This document shows positions 41,940 through 52,402 of a DNA stretch of 64,000 nucleotides, in pieces. How positions within the stretch are numbered: the stretch's first letter is position 1; the number at the start of each line of letters is the position of its first letter. The position numbers were made by a program, and so were the translations under genes. The DNA lies in contig NZ_JOEH01000033.1 in NCBI RefSeq assembly GCF_000719095.1, positions 32,664 through 96,663 of the forward strand. The letters run 5' to 3'. Below the pieces are notes generated by a model. That model saw only the letters and a list, made by a program, of their open reading frames with translations, was not told the origin of the DNA and did not search any database. Source of the DNA: Streptacidiphilus jeojiense (GTDB lineage Bacteria; Actinomycetota; Actinomycetes; Streptomycetales; Streptomycetaceae).

Positions 41940-42905
41940 TCAGGCGCCGAAGTGGTCCCAGCCGCCGACCCGGTCCCAGACGGCGCCGTCGACGGTGACC
42001 GTCCCGGTCTTGGAGAGCCCGGCCGGCCGGGTGACCTCGCCGACGATGCGCCAGCGCGAGGGGAGGTGGGTGTCCGGCGGGAAGGTGGCGACCAGGGCGT
42101 GGTCCTCGCCGCCGGAGAGCACCCAGGTCAGCGGGTCGACGCCGACCGCCTGGCCGATGTCGGCCATCTGCGCCGGGATGTCGAAACCGGCCGCCCGCAG
42201 GTCGATGTGCACGCCGCTGGCCTCGGCCACGTGCCCCAGGTCGGCGACCAGGCCGTCGCTGACGTCGATCATCGAGGTGGCGCCGAGCTGCGCCGCCGCC
42301 GGGCCCGCGTGGTACGGGGGTTCCGGGCGCCGGTGCGCCTCGACGAAGGCGCGCGGCGAGCGGAAGCCCCGGGACAGAACGGTGAAGCCCGCGGCGGACC
42401 AGCCGAGCCAGCCGGTCACCGCCACCACGTCGCCGGGGCGGGCGCCCGAGCGGGTCACCGCGGCGCGGCCCTGGAGGTCGCCGAGGGCGGTGATGGCCAC
42501 GGTGATGGTGTCGCCGCGCACCACGTCGCCGCCGACCACCGCGGCCCCGGCGACCTGGCACTCGTCCCTGATGCCGTCCATCAGCTCCAGCGCCCAGGTG
42601 GCCGGCAGTTCGGCCGGCGCGACCAGGCCCAGCAGCAGGGCGGTCGGCGCTGCGCCCATGGCGGCGATGTCGGCGAGGTTCTGCGCGGCCGACTTGCGGC
42701 CCACGTCGTAGGCGGTGGACCAGTCGCGCCGGAAGTGCCGGCCCTCCAGCAGCACGTCGGTGGTGGCGACGACCCGTCCGTCCGGGGTCGAGACCACGGC
42801 CGCGTCGTCGCCAGGGCCGAGTTCCACGGCCCTGGTCCGGGGCAGCCTCGCGGTCAGCTCACGGATCAGCCCGAACTCGCCGAGCTCGCCGACGGTGCCC
42901 TGCAT
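41940..42905 (-). CDS. thiL: Thiamine-monophosphate kinase
   Basis: ThiL makes thiamine diphosphate from the monophosphate. The 321 residues begin MQGTVGELGEFGLIRELTAR. ELGPGDDAAVV, TTDVLLEGRHFRRDW and NLADIAAMGA form the metal and ATP sites. MIDVSDGLVADLGHVAEASG and LSGGEDHAL are the AIRS-fold landmarks. The in-frame extension before this ATG shows no similarity. It is divergent from the RAM-domain gene. Confidence 0.95.
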   Translation of the reverse strand: MQGTVGELGEFGLIRELTARLPRTRAVELGPGDDAAVVSTPDGRVVATTDVLLEGRHFRRDWSTAYDVGRKSAAQNLADIAAMGAAPTALLLGLVAPAELPATWALELMDGIRDECQVAGAAVVGGDVVRGDTITVAITALGDLQGRAAVTRSGARPGDVVAVTGWLGWSAAGFTVLSRGFRSPRAFVEAHRRPEPPYHAGPAAAQLGATSMIDVSDGLVADLGHVAEASGVHIDLRAAGFDIPAQMADIGQAVGVDPLTWVLSGGEDHALVATFPPDTHLPSRWRIVGEVTRPAGLSKTGTVTVDGAVWDRVGGWDHFGA

Positions 42906-43118
42906 GTGTGTCCTTCCGGCGCGGTGATGGATACTCCCGCGCGCAGCGTACGCCCTCGGCTGCGGCCGCACGCCTCCCCCTCGCGGTGGTGTGCGTGACA
43001 ACATGCGGCTCCGCCGGGGATTCAGCGGGGCGCTCGCGGGGAACCACAGCCCTCGCACCGTCCCCACTCGCACGATCGCCGTCATACCCGCAATTGCAGA
43101 GCCGCCGGGAGGTCCACC

Positions 43119-43352
43119 GTGGTACACGCCTACATCCTTGTGCAGACCGAAGTCGGAAAAGCGTCCGCAGTCGCCGGCGTGATAGCCGGCATCACGGGCG
43201 TACTGCAGGCCGAGGACGTCACCGGGCCCTACGACGTCATCGTCCGGGCCGAGGCCGGGACCATGGACGACCTGGGCCGGATGGTCGTCGCCCAGATCCA
43301 GCAGGTCGAGGGCATCACCCGAACCCTGACCTGCCCGGTGGTCAATCTGTAG
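43119..43352 (+). CDS. Lrp/AsnC-type RAM-domain protein without DNA-binding domain
   Basis: A 77-residue protein, GTG start, that is only the ligand-binding (RAM) half of Lrp/AsnC regulators: MVHAYILVQTEVGKA, VTGPYDVIVRAEAGTMDDL and the closing GITRTLTCPVVNL. With no helix-turn-helix it cannot act alone on DNA; such stand-alone proteins may sense amino acids or pair with full-length Lrp proteins. GGGAGG lies just upstream. It is followed after 19 bases by the lipoprotein gene. Confidence 0.88.
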   Translation: MVHAYILVQTEVGKASAVAGVIAGITGVLQAEDVTGPYDVIVRAEAGTMDDLGRMVVAQIQQVEGITRTLTCPVVNL

Positions 43353-43371
43353 CCGCGTCTAGCATCACGGG

Positions 43372-43899
43372 GTGACCACTCGCCCCGTACGCCGTGCCCT
43401 GGCGGCGCTGCTGCCTGCGGCGGCCCTGCTGCTGGCGGGCTGCTCCTCCGGCAGCGGCGCCGTGCGCGTGGCCGCGCCCACGCCGAGCGGGAGCGCGGCG
43501 GCGCAGTGCGGGGCGCTGGTGGCGGCGCTGCCCGGGACGCTGCTGGGGCAGCGCGCACGCGCCGTCTCGCCGGCTTCGAGGACCACTGCGGCCTGGGGGG
43601 ATCCGGCGATCACGCTGCGGTGCGGGGTGGGCGTCCCCGGCGCCCTGGACCCGTCCTCCGGAGAGTACGACCCGGACCTGGCCCACCACGACGCCCAGGA
43701 CGTCAACGGCGTGTGCTGGCTGATCGGCACGACCGGGGGCGGGGGGTACCAGTTCACCACCATCGTCCAGAGGACGTACGTCGAGGTGACCGTTCCGGGG
43801 TCCTACGCGGGGCAGCAGTCGCCGCTGGGTGGACTGGCGTCGGCAGTGCTGGCCGCTGATCCGGCGGATCCGGCGCGGGCGCGGTTCAACTGCATCTAG
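43372..43899 (+). CDS. DUF3515-family lipoprotein
   Basis: A 175-residue protein with a signal peptide and lipobox LLAGC (Cys24), so it is probably anchored outside the membrane. The conserved part (AAWGDPAITLRCGVG, DVNGVCWL, YVEVTVPGSY) is that of DUF3515 proteins, found beside thiL and ddl in actinobacteria. Its function is unknown. A dispersed repeat follows 10 bases after the stop. Confidence 0.85.
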   Translation: MTTRPVRRALAALLPAAALLLAGCSSGSGAVRVAAPTPSGSAAAQCGALVAALPGTLLGQRARAVSPASRTTAAWGDPAITLRCGVGVPGALDPSSGEYDPDLAHHDAQDVNGVCWLIGTTGGGGYQFTTIVQRTYVEVTVPGSYAGQQSPLGGLASAVLAADPADPARARFNCI

Positions 43900-43908
43900 G
43901 GGACTCTG

Positions 43909-44001
43909 CTGCGGACCGTAGGTGGCTTGTCGCGCAGTTCCCCGCGCCCCTGTCCACAGGGGCGCGGGGCTGTGCTGATTTAACTGCGTGCGCGACAAGC
44001 C
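43909..44001. repeat. Dispersed intergenic element, locus 4 (degraded inverted pair)
   Basis: The left arm is 43924-43952. It is preceded by CTGCGGACCGTAGGTGG (43909-43925), which recurs word for word at locus 5. The right arm is split: 43957-43969 and 43982-44001, with about 12 bases inserted. It lies between the convergent lipoprotein and ddl genes. Confidence 0.85.
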
Positions 44002-44016
44002 ATGCACACGCCGCAG

Positions 44017-45192
44017 CTATCGCAGGCCCGTGCTGCGCCGGAGCGCCGCCTTGATCAGACGGTCGATCAGTTCCGGGTAGGCGACGCCGGTCGCCTCCCA
44101 CATCCGCGGGAAGGCCGAGATCGGGGTGAAGCCCGGCATCGTGTTGATCTCGTTGACCACGAAGGTCCCGTCGGCCAGCAGGAAGACGTCCACCCGGGCC
44201 AGGCCCTCGCAGGAGAGCGCCTCGAACACCTCGACCGCCAGCGCGCGCAGCCGCGCGGTCTCGTCCTCGGTGAGCGCCGCGGGGATCTGCACATCGCTGG
44301 AGTCGATGTACTTGGCCTCGAAGTCGTAGAAGTCGTAGCCCTCGCCGACCATCACCTCGGCCGGCAGGCTGGCCCGCGGGCCGTCCTCGAACTCCAGGAC
44401 CCCGCACTCCAGTTCACGGCCGACCAGCCCGGCCTCGATGATCAGCTTGGGGTCGTGCCGGCGGGCCTCCGCCATCGCGGCGTCCAACTGCTCCGGGCCG
44501 GCGACCTTGGTGATGCCCATGCTGGAGCCGGCCCGGGCCGGCTTCACGAACACCGGGAAGCCCAACTCGGCGATCCTGGCCCGGACCGCGGGCCGGTTGG
44601 CCTCGTCCGCCCACTCCCGCGGGCGGACCACGGTGTACGGGCCGACCGGCAGGCCGAAGGCCTGCAGCACCCGCTTGGTGTACTCCTTGTCCATGCCCAC
44701 CGCGCTGGCCAGCACGCCGGAGCCGACGTAGGGCACCCCGGACAGCTCCAGCAGGCCCTGGACGGTGCCGTCCTCGCCCCAGGGGCCGTGCAGCAGCGGC
44801 AGGACCACGTCGACCTCGCCCAGCGCCTTGGGGACGGAGCCGGGTTCGGTGTAGACCAGCTCGCCCTTGGAGACCGGGTTCACCGGCAGGGTGACCTGTC
44901 CCTCGGTGGACTCGGCCACCTGCTCGACGCTCGGTAGGTTCCCGTCGGTGATGGCCATCCTGGCCGGCTCGTCGGCGGTCAGCGCCCAGCGGCCGTCGGT
45001 GGTGATGCCGATCGGCAGCACCTCGTACGCCTGCCGGTCGATGGCGCGCAGCACGCTGCCGGCCGTGATCGTGGACACCGCGTGCTCGGAGCTGCGACCG
45101 CCGAAGACGATCGCCACACGCGGCTTGCGGACGGAGGCTGCGGCGAGGGAGGAGTCGGCAGCCGGGACTGGGGAGGAGGACTCAGTGCTCAT
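44017..45192 (-). CDS. ddlA: D-alanine-D-alanine ligase
   Basis: The ligase makes the D-Ala-D-Ala dipeptide of peptidoglycan from two D-Ala and ATP. It is an ATP-grasp enzyme of 391 residues, with VFGGRSSEHAVS near the N-terminus, LPLLHGPWGEDGTVQGLLE, KPARAGSSMGI and VNEINTMPGFTPISAFPRMW. No van-type accessory genes are nearby, so this is the housekeeping enzyme. It lies 78 bases after gpsA on the same strand. Confidence 0.95.
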   Translation of the reverse strand: MSTESSSPVPAADSSLAAASVRKPRVAIVFGGRSSEHAVSTITAGSVLRAIDRQAYEVLPIGITTDGRWALTADEPARMAITDGNLPSVEQVAESTEGQVTLPVNPVSKGELVYTEPGSVPKALGEVDVVLPLLHGPWGEDGTVQGLLELSGVPYVGSGVLASAVGMDKEYTKRVLQAFGLPVGPYTVVRPREWADEANRPAVRARIAELGFPVFVKPARAGSSMGITKVAGPEQLDAAMAEARRHDPKLIIEAGLVGRELECGVLEFEDGPRASLPAEVMVGEGYDFYDFEAKYIDSSDVQIPAALTEDETARLRALAVEVFEALSCEGLARVDVFLLADGTFVVNEINTMPGFTPISAFPRMWEATGVAYPELIDRLIKAALRRSTGLR

Positions 45193-45270
45193 ATCCCCAT
45201 GGAGACTACCGTTCGGTCGTTTCGGTTGCGCTCCCGCCTCCGCCGACCGGGCGCAACCGCGGCACCCGGG

Positions 45271-46275
45271 CTAACGGCGCTCGGGCTTCGCCGAACGGGA
45301 CATCAGTTCCTTGACGGCGACCAGCGGGGGCTTCCCGCCGTGCACGATGTCCACCACCGTCTCGGTGATCGGCATGTCCACCCCGTGCCGCCGGGCCAGG
45401 TCCAGCACCGACTCGCAGGACTTGACGCCCTCGGCGGTCTGCTTGGTGGCCGCGATGGTCTCCTGCAGCGTCATCCCCCGGCCCAGGTTGGTGCCGAAGG
45501 TGTGGTTGCGGGACAGCGGCGAGGAGCAGGTGGCGACCAGGTCGCCCATCCCCGCCAACCCGGCGAAGGTGTACGGGTCCGCGCCCATCGCGAGGCCCAG
45601 CCGGGTGGTCTCCGCCAGCCCGCGGGTGATCAGCGACGCCTTGGTGTTGTCGCCCAGGCCCATGCCGTCGGCGATGCCGACGGCCAGTCCGATCACGTTC
45701 TTCACCGCGCCGCCGAGCTCGCAGCCGACCACGTCGGTGACGGTGTACGGGCGGTAGTAGCCGGTGTGGCAGGCCGCCTGGAGCCGCCGGGCCACCTCCT
45801 CGTCCTGGCAGGCGACCACACCGGCCGCGGGCTGCCTGCGGACGATCTCCCCGGCCAGGTTGGGGCCGGACACCACGGCGATCCGCTCCGGACCCGCCTC
45901 GGCGACCTCGGCGATGACCTCGCTCATCAGCTTGGCGGTGCCGAGTTCGACCCCCTTCATCAGGCTGACCAGCACCGTCCCCGGCTCGATCGCGCCGCGC
46001 CAGGCCCGCAGGTTGGCGCGCAGCGTCTGCGAGGGCACGGTCAGCACCGCGAACTCGGCGCCGGCAGCGGCCTCTGCGGCGTCACTGGTCGCGGTCACCC
46101 CGGGCGGGAGCTCCAGGTCGGGGAAGTAGTCCGGGTTGGAGCGGGTCCGGTTGATGGTCTCGGTCAGTTCGGGGCGGCGGCCCCAGAGGGAGACCTCGCA
46201 GCCCGCGTCGGCGAGGATCATGGCAAAGGCGGTTCCCCAGGACCCGGCTCCGAACACGGCACAACGGGTCGTCAC
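45271..46275 (-). CDS. gpsA: Glycerol-3-phosphate dehydrogenase (NAD(P)+)
   Basis: GpsA reduces dihydroxyacetone phosphate to glycerol 3-phosphate for phospholipids. It is 334 residues, with the nucleotide fold [11 protein letters not shown] (9-14 GAGSWG), SGPNLAGEI, the catalytic Lys region [17 protein letters not shown], and SRNHTFG. The GTG start overlaps the plsC stop by 4 bases, so the two lipid genes are coupled. Confidence 0.96.
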   Translation of the reverse strand: MTTRCAVFGAGSWGTAFAMILADAGCEVSLWGRRPELTETINRTRSNPDYFPDLELPPGVTATSDAAEAAAGAEFAVLTVPSQTLRANLRAWRGAIEPGTVLVSLMKGVELGTAKLMSEVIAEVAEAGPERIAVVSGPNLAGEIVRRQPAAGVVACQDEEVARRLQAACHTGYYRPYTVTDVVGCELGGAVKNVIGLAVGIADGMGLGDNTKASLITRGLAETTRLGLAMGADPYTFAGLAGMGDLVATCSSPLSRNHTFGTNLGRGMTLQETIAATKQTAEGVKSCESVLDLARRHGVDMPITETVVDIVHGGKPPLVAVKELMSRSAKPERR

Positions 46276-47051
46276 CGACCGGCCTCCCTCTCCTTGCGCT
46301 GCTCCGTCGCGGCGCGCTGCACGTCGTAGCGTACGGGCGGAGCCTTCTCGTCGCGCAACTGCTCCAGCAGCGCGGTGATGGCGTCCATGATCGCTTCGGT
46401 GGCCTCACGGAGCACCGGGCCGGTGATCGGCTTGCCCTGAAAGGCGCTCAGGTCCACCGCGGGGCCCGCGGCGACCTTGACCGTGTGCCGGGGGAAGGGC
46501 TGGAACCTGCGGTCGCCCTTACCGCCCTTGGCATAGCGCGGGATGATCTCGTGCGCGCCCCACTGCGCCACCGGGATGACCGGCGCACCGGTCATCAGGG
46601 CGACCCTGGCCGCACCGGTCTTGGCCGTCATCGGCCACAGGTCGGGGTCACGGGTCAGCGTGCCCTCGGGGTAGAACGCCACGCACTCGCCCTTGTTCAC
46701 CGCCTCGACGGCGGCCCGGAAGGCGTGCGCGGCGTCCGCCGAGCCCCGGTAGACCGGGATCTGTCCGGCACCGTGCAGGATCCGGCCGATGACCGGCACC
46801 TTGAAGACGCCGGCCTTGCCGAGGAAGCGGGCCGGGCGCCCGGAGTCGTACTGGAAGTGGCCGTAGACCAGCGGGTCCAGGTAGGAGTTGTGGTTGATCA
46901 CGGTGAGGAATCCCCCGGTCTCCGGGAAATTCTCCATTCCGCTCCAGTCGCGCTTGGTCAGCAGGAACAGCGGCGGCTTTCCGATGGCCGCCGCGAGGCG
47001 GTACCAGAATCCGTATCTGCGACGGGCCGCCTTCGTACTCCTGCCGGGCAC
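46272..47051 (-). CDS. plsC: 1-acyl-glycerol-3-phosphate acyltransferase
   Basis: PlsC-type enzymes add the second acyl chain to lysophosphatidate. The 259 residues have the HX4D motif NHNSYLDP (His54, Asp59), [12 protein letters not shown] and the substrate motif [10 protein letters not shown] (Glu129-Gly130-Thr131). Two GTGs compete; the one at 47051 is preferred because AAGGAGG lies at a normal 7-base distance, whereas it is too close to 47057. Translation is coupled to gpsA, which makes the precursor. Confidence 0.9.
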   Translation of the reverse strand: MPGRSTKAARRRYGFWYRLAAAIGKPPLFLLTKRDWSGMENFPETGGFLTVINHNSYLDPLVYGHFQYDSGRPARFLGKAGVFKVPVIGRILHGAGQIPVYRGSADAAHAFRAAVEAVNKGECVAFYPEGTLTRDPDLWPMTAKTGAARVALMTGAPVIPVAQWGAHEIIPRYAKGGKGDRRFQPFPRHTVKVAAGPAVDLSAFQGKPITGPVLREATEAIMDAITALLEQLRDEKAPPVRYDVQRAATEQRKEREAGR

Positions 47052-47169
47052 GCGCACTCCTCCTTGCACAGTTTCTGCTGATCCTGACCGTACAAGTGTC
47101 TCCCGCGGCCGGACAGGCTGTCGAGGCACCCCCCGTACCGGGCGGCGCGAGCGGGCAGAATGGCGTGCT

Positions 47170-47823
47170 GTGAGCCCCCTCCGCTGGACCCTGGTCGTGC
47201 CGCTGAAGCCGCTGGCGCGCGCCAAGAGCAGGCTGGCCGACGCCACCGGGGCGCTGCGGCCCGAACTCGCCATGGCCTTCGCCCAGGACACCGTGGCGGC
47301 GGCGCTGGCCTGTCCCTCGGTGGCGCGGGTGCTGGTGGTCTCCGACGACGCGGTGGCCGGCGCGGCGCTGGCCCTGCTCGGCGCGGAGCTGCTGCCGGAC
47401 CTCCCCGGGGCGGGACTCAACGCCGCGCTGGCCCACGGCGCCGAGGCGGCCCGCAGGCAGTTCGGGGCGGGGCGGGTGGCCGCGCTGTCGGCCGATCTGC
47501 CCGCGCTGCGCCCGGAGGAGCTGGACCGGGTGCTGTGCGCCGCCGCCGGGCAGCGGCGGGCCTTCCTGGCCGACGCCCAGGGCGTCGGCACCACCCTGCT
47601 GGCGGCCGCCGCGGGCGTACTGCTGCAGCCGGGCTTCGAGGGCGGCTCCCGGCTGCGCCACGCCCGTTCCGGCGCCCACGAGCTGACGCTCCCTGACGTC
47701 CCCTCGGTGCGCCGGGACGTGGACACCCTGGACGACCTCCGCGAGGCGCTGGCGCTGGGCACCGGGCCGCGTACGGCCGCCCTGGCGGCGCTGGTCGGCG
47801 GCTCCGGCGGGACGCCCGGCTGA
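47170..47823 (+). CDS. cofC: CofC/FbiD guanylyltransferase of F420 synthesis
   Basis: CofC/FbiD activates 2-phospholactate or, in actinobacteria, phosphoenolpyruvate with GTP for coenzyme F420. It is 217 residues from a GTG giving MSPLRWTLVVPLKPLARAKS, then RLADATGALRPELAMAFAQD, LPGAGLNAALAHG, ALSADLPALRPEEL and DVDTLDDLREAL. The other F420 genes are not in the window. It is divergent from plsC. Confidence 0.9.
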   Translation: MSPLRWTLVVPLKPLARAKSRLADATGALRPELAMAFAQDTVAAALACPSVARVLVVSDDAVAGAALALLGAELLPDLPGAGLNAALAHGAEAARRQFGAGRVAALSADLPALRPEELDRVLCAAAGQRRAFLADAQGVGTTLLAAAAGVLLQPGFEGGSRLRHARSGAHELTLPDVPSVRRDVDTLDDLREALALGTGPRTAALAALVGGSGGTPG

Positions 47824-47837
47824 TCTAGGCTGAGGCC

Positions 47838-48041
47838 ATGCAGGCAACGGCGTTCACGTACTCCCCGGAGACCCGCAGCGGTTCGGTGCTGCTCGACGAC
47901 GGCACCCCGCTGGCCTTCGACGCCCCGGCGTTCGACGCCGGCGGGCTGCTGCTGCTCCGGCCGGGGCAGCGGGTCAGGATCGAGACCGAGGGCGACGGGG
48001 ACGCGCGCCGCGTGGTGTTCCTGACGCTGCAGACCTTCTGA
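47838..48041 (+). CDS. Small conserved protein, OB/cold-shock-like
   Basis: A 67-residue protein (MQATAFTYSPETRSGSVLLD) predicted to be all beta. The GxVLLDDGTPLAFDAPAF then LRPGQRVRIE pattern recalls a cold-shock or small OB fold, but the RNA-binding aromatic motifs are missing. It starts 14 bases after cofC. The function is unknown. Confidence 0.7.
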   Translation: MQATAFTYSPETRSGSVLLDDGTPLAFDAPAFDAGGLLLLRPGQRVRIETEGDGDARRVVFLTLQTF

Positions 48042-48085
48042 GGGTCCTTCGGGAGCCTCCCGGAACGAACTCGCCCGGAACGACG

Positions 48086-48131
48086 GACGGGCCGGGCGCC
48101 AGGGGGATGGTCCCCTGGTACCCGGCCCGTC
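48086..48131. terminator. Bidirectional terminator before hupS 3' end
   Basis: A long hairpin: 11 bp (48086-48096 with 48121-48131), one mismatch, then 8 more pairs. It lies between the convergent small OB-like gene and hupS. Confidence 0.85.
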
Positions 48132-48164
48132 GGCCAGCGCCTGCGGGTACTGCTCGGCCTGCGG

Positions 48165-48908
48165 TCAGGCCTTCTTGACGGCCCGCTTGGCGGGGGCCTT
48201 CTTGGCGACGGCCTTCTTCGCCGTGGTGGCCTTGACGGCCGTCTTCTTCGCCGCGACGGCCTTCTTGGCCGTGGTCGCCTTCTTGGCGGCCGGACGGGTC
48301 GCCGAGGCGGTGACCGTCTTCTTCGCCGGGGCCTTGGAGGCGGCCGAGGTCTTCTTGGCCGTGGTGGTCTTCTTGACGGCGGCCTTCTTGGCGGTCGTCT
48401 TCTTCGCCGGGGTCGTCGCCTTCACGGCCGTGACCTTCTTGGCAGCCGCGGCGGCGGAGGTCTTCTTGGCCGCTGCCTTCTTCACCGTCGCGGTGGCCTT
48501 CTTGGCGGTGGTCTTCTTCGCCGCCGCCTTCTTGGCCGCCGGGGAGCCGGCCGGGGCCGCCATCCCGCTCTTGCCCGGGGTCAGCGAGCCCTTGGGGGCC
48601 TTCTTGACCGACGGGCCGGTCTTCGGAAGCTTCTTCGAGCCGCTGACCAGGTCCTTGAAGCCCTGACCCGGACGGAAGCGGGGCACCGCGGTCTTCTTGA
48701 CCTTGACCCGCTCGCCGGTCTGCGGGTTGCGGGCGAACCGCGCGGAGCGGTCCACCTTCTCGAAAGTGCCGAACCCGGTGACGGATACGCGGTCTCCCGC
48801 GGTCACCGCACGGACGATGGTGTCGAGCACAGCGTCCACTGCTTCTGCGGCGGCCCGACGGCCACCCAGCTGCTCGGCCACCGCTTCAACAAGCTGCGCC
48901 TTGTTCAC
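48165..48908 (-). CDS. hupS: HU-family nucleoid protein with Lys/Ala tail (HupS)
   Basis: An HU fused to a histone-H1-like tail, used for nucleoid compaction in spores. It is 247 residues. The HU domain is 1 to about 95 (MNKAQLVEAVAEQLGGRRAA, SVTGFGTFEKVDRSARFARN, VPRFRPGQGFKDLV). Then about 150 residues of AKKTTAKKA-type repeats follow. The tail DNA is correspondingly repetitive. The start is GTG with GGGGAAG ahead. The location matches hupS of S. coelicolor. It is distinct from the short tail-less HupA. Confidence 0.94.
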   Translation of the reverse strand: MNKAQLVEAVAEQLGGRRAAAEAVDAVLDTIVRAVTAGDRVSVTGFGTFEKVDRSARFARNPQTGERVKVKKTAVPRFRPGQGFKDLVSGSKKLPKTGPSVKKAPKGSLTPGKSGMAAPAGSPAAKKAAAKKTTAKKATATVKKAAAKKTSAAAAAKKVTAVKATTPAKKTTAKKAAVKKTTTAKKTSAASKAPAKKTVTASATRPAAKKATTAKKAVAAKKTAVKATTAKKAVAKKAPAKRAVKKA

Positions 48909-48930
48909 GTCTTCCCCTTCGGAAACCAGT

Positions 48931-48958
48931 GCCCGGATGATTCTTTTTCGATCCGGGC
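48931..48958 (-). promoter_or_regulatory. Hairpin in the hupS leader
   Basis: A perfect 8-bp stem (48931-48938 with 48951-48958) with an A/T-rich 12-base loop lies about 23 bases upstream of the hupS GTG, just ahead of the ribosome site. The surrounding 48909-49039 is unusually AT-rich for this chromosome and should hold the promoter. It could be an mRNA leader structure or a protein-binding dyad. Confidence 0.4.
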
Positions 48959-49039
48959 TTTTCGCACGTTAGGCATGTATATGCGGCAATTCAAATACCA
49001 AACCTGCGAATCACCCTTGTGTCGCAATGGATTCGGCGT

Positions 49040-49318
49040 TCAGGACCCGGGTGGCAGCGGGAGCTCCCCACTGTCCAACGCGTCCGTGAAACGGGCCAAC
49101 CTCCGTGCCGCTTCCGGGAGATCGCGCTTCGCCGCCTCGGTTACCAGGAGCAACGAACGGGTCAGCGCGGCCCGGATGGGCTCCGACACGTCCAGGGCAC
49201 GCACCTGGGCGTGTGCCACCTTCAGCCGCGTGGCCACAAGCCTGTAGAGCTCGGCCTCGACAGCCTCCATCGCGTCTCCCGGGTCGGGGTCGCGAGGGGG
49301 TTGGTCGGCCGGACTCAT
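49040..49318 (-). CDS. Conserved helical protein, unknown function
   Basis: A 92-residue protein starting MSPADQPPRDPDPGDAMEAV. After a Pro/Asp-rich start it is mainly helical (VEAELYRLVATRLKVAHAQV, AALTRSLLLVTEAAKRDLPE). No motif is recognised. It lies between the leuD terminator and hupS on their strand. It is retained as real because of its codon bias and clean start. Confidence 0.65.
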   Translation of the reverse strand: MSPADQPPRDPDPGDAMEAVEAELYRLVATRLKVAHAQVRALDVSEPIRAALTRSLLLVTEAAKRDLPEAARRLARFTDALDSGELPLPPGS

Positions 49319-49398
49319 GTGCTGATTGTGCCATCTGCGGGGAGTTGCACCTTCCGGAGCCTCAGTTCGACCTTACACAGAGTCACCGGAGGCAAGCC

Positions 49399-49443
49399 AA
49401 CGGCCCCCCGGTTCGGTCGCTTGGACCGTTCCGGGGGGCCGTT
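49399..49443 (-). terminator. leuCD terminator
   Basis: A perfect 13-bp GC-rich stem (49399-49411 with 49431-49443), 44 bases after the leuD stop. Confidence 0.85.
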
Positions 49444-49486
49444 GTGACGAACGCTCAAACTTCAGCCGTACGGCCGCGACGTGGGC

Positions 49487-50083
49487 TCAGCCGACGGGCT
49501 GGGTGCGCGGCTTGAAAGCGGGCCGCTCGGACTCGAACGCGGCGATCTCGGACTCCTGCTGGAGCGTGATGCTGATGTCGTCCAGGCCGTTGAGCAGCCG
49601 CCAGCGGACGTTCTCGTCCAGGTCGAACGAGGCGGTGACGCCCTCGGCGCGGACCTCGCGGGCCTCCAGGTCGACGGTGATCTCCGCGGTCGGGTCGGCC
49701 TCGACCAGGGCCCAGATCCGCTCCACGGTCTCCTGCGGGAGGATGACCGTCAGCAGGCCGTTCTTCAGCGAGTTGCCCCGGAAGATGTCGGCGAAGCGGG
49801 AGGAGATGACGGCCCTGAAGCCGTAGTTCTCCAGCGCCCAGACGGCGTGCTCGCGGGACGAGCCGGTGCCGAACTCGGGTCCGGCGACCAGGATGCTGGC
49901 CCCGGCGTACTGCGGCTGGTTGAGGACGAAGCCGTCGTCCTTGCGCCAGGCCTCGAAGAGGCCGTCCTCAAAACCGGTGCGGGTGACCTTCTTCAGCCAG
50001 TGCGCCGGGATGATCTGGTCGGTGTCGACGTTGCTGCGGCGCAGCGGGACGGCCCGGCCGGTGTGGGTGGTGAACTTCTCCAT
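49487..50083 (-). CDS. leuD: 3-isopropylmalate dehydratase small subunit
   Basis: This is the swivel subunit of isopropylmalate isomerase in leucine synthesis. It is 198 residues from [23 protein letters not shown], then [20 protein letters not shown] and [17 protein letters not shown]. It starts 5 bases after leuC, so the subunits are made together. The longer in-frame extension is not LeuD-like. Confidence 0.96.
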   Translation of the reverse strand: MEKFTTHTGRAVPLRRSNVDTDQIIPAHWLKKVTRTGFEDGLFEAWRKDDGFVLNQPQYAGASILVAGPEFGTGSSREHAVWALENYGFRAVISSRFADIFRGNSLKNGLLTVILPQETVERIWALVEADPTAEITVDLEAREVRAEGVTASFDLDENVRWRLLNGLDDISITLQQESEIAAFESERPAFKPRTQPVG

Positions 50084-50088
50084 GGTGC

Positions 50089-51513
<1,425 letters not shown>

Positions 51514-51630
51514 CACTGTCCCTCCGACCGGCTGCATCGTCGGTCTACGTGTTGTCATTGCTTGCCCCTGACGGGGTCCTGGGGGCTGCTGTTCCCAAGA
51601 GTGGCGCAGATCCCAGAGAATTGAACTTGC

Positions 51631-51647
51631 GTCTCGCGATCTGAGAC
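51631..51647. promoter_or_regulatory. Palindrome between leuC and ndgR
   Basis: A perfect GTCTC-n7-GAGAC dyad lies 15-31 bases upstream of the ndgR start, within the 148-base divergent gap. It is a good candidate operator for the IclR-type NdgR, controlling leuCD and itself. The exact NdgR consensus was not checked. Confidence 0.5.
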
Positions 51648-51661
51648 TGCAATATCAGCGC

Positions 51662-52375
51662 ATGGACAACTCTAGTGGCGTCGGCGTTCTCGACAAGGCT
51701 GCTCTGGTGCTGAGCGCGCTGGAGTCAGGCCCCGCAACCCTGGCCGGACTGGTGGCCGCGACCGGACTGGCGCGGCCGACCGCGCACCGGCTGGCCGTCG
51801 CGTTGGAACACCACCGACTCGTGACCCGTGACATGCAGGGTCGTTTCATTCTCGGCCCGCGACTGTCGGAACTCTCGGCGGCGGCCGGCGAGGACCGGCT
51901 GCTGGCGACGGCGGGACCGGTGCTCACGCATCTGCGCGACGTCACCGGCGAGAGCGCGCAGCTCTACCGCCGCCAGGGTGACCTGCGCATCTGCGTGGCC
52001 GCGGCGGAGCGGCTCTCCGGGCTGCGGGACACCGTGCCGGTCGGCTCCACGCTGCCGATGAAGGCCGGCTCCGCGGCCCAGGTGCTGCTGGCCTGGGAGG
52101 AGCCGGAGCGGCTGCACCGCGGCCTGCAGGGCGCGCGGTTCACCGCGACGGCGCTGTCCGGGGTGCGGCGGCGCGGCTGGGCCCAGTCCATCGGCGAGCG
52201 CGAGCCGGGGGTGGCCTCGGTCTCCGCGCCGGTGCGGGGGCCCTCCAACCGGGTGGTGGCCGCGGTGTCCGTGTCCGGACCGATCGAGCGGCTGTCGCGG
52301 CACCCCGGGAGGCTGCATGCGCAGGCCATCATCGAGGCGGCGGGACGGCTGACCGAGGCGCTCCGTAGGGCTTGA
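51662..52375 (+). CDS. ndgR: IclR-family regulator NdgR
   Basis: NdgR controls leucine and other amino-acid genes and antibiotic output in streptomycetes; it is related to LtbR of corynebacteria. It is 237 residues. The N-terminal winged helix (AALVLSALESGPATLAGLVA, LARPTAHRLAVALEHH) is followed by the effector domain with GSTLPMKAGSAAQVLLAWEE and VASVSAPVRGPSNRVVAAVS. The start ATG gives MDNSSGVGVLDKAALVLSAL. A dispersed repeat begins about 28 bases after the stop. Confidence 0.94.
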   Translation: MDNSSGVGVLDKAALVLSALESGPATLAGLVAATGLARPTAHRLAVALEHHRLVTRDMQGRFILGPRLSELSAAAGEDRLLATAGPVLTHLRDVTGESAQLYRRQGDLRICVAAAERLSGLRDTVPVGSTLPMKAGSAAQVLLAWEEPERLHRGLQGARFTATALSGVRRRGWAQSIGEREPGVASVSAPVRGPSNRVVAAVSVSGPIERLSRHPGRLHAQAIIEAAGRLTEALRRA

Positions 52376-52402
52376 AGCCCAGCGGCGTCTGTCGGATTTC
52401 GA

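Noticed and set aside
48165..48650. Repeat array inside hupS
   Set aside because: The repeated DNA is the coding sequence of AKKTTAKKA-type tail repeats, not a separate element.
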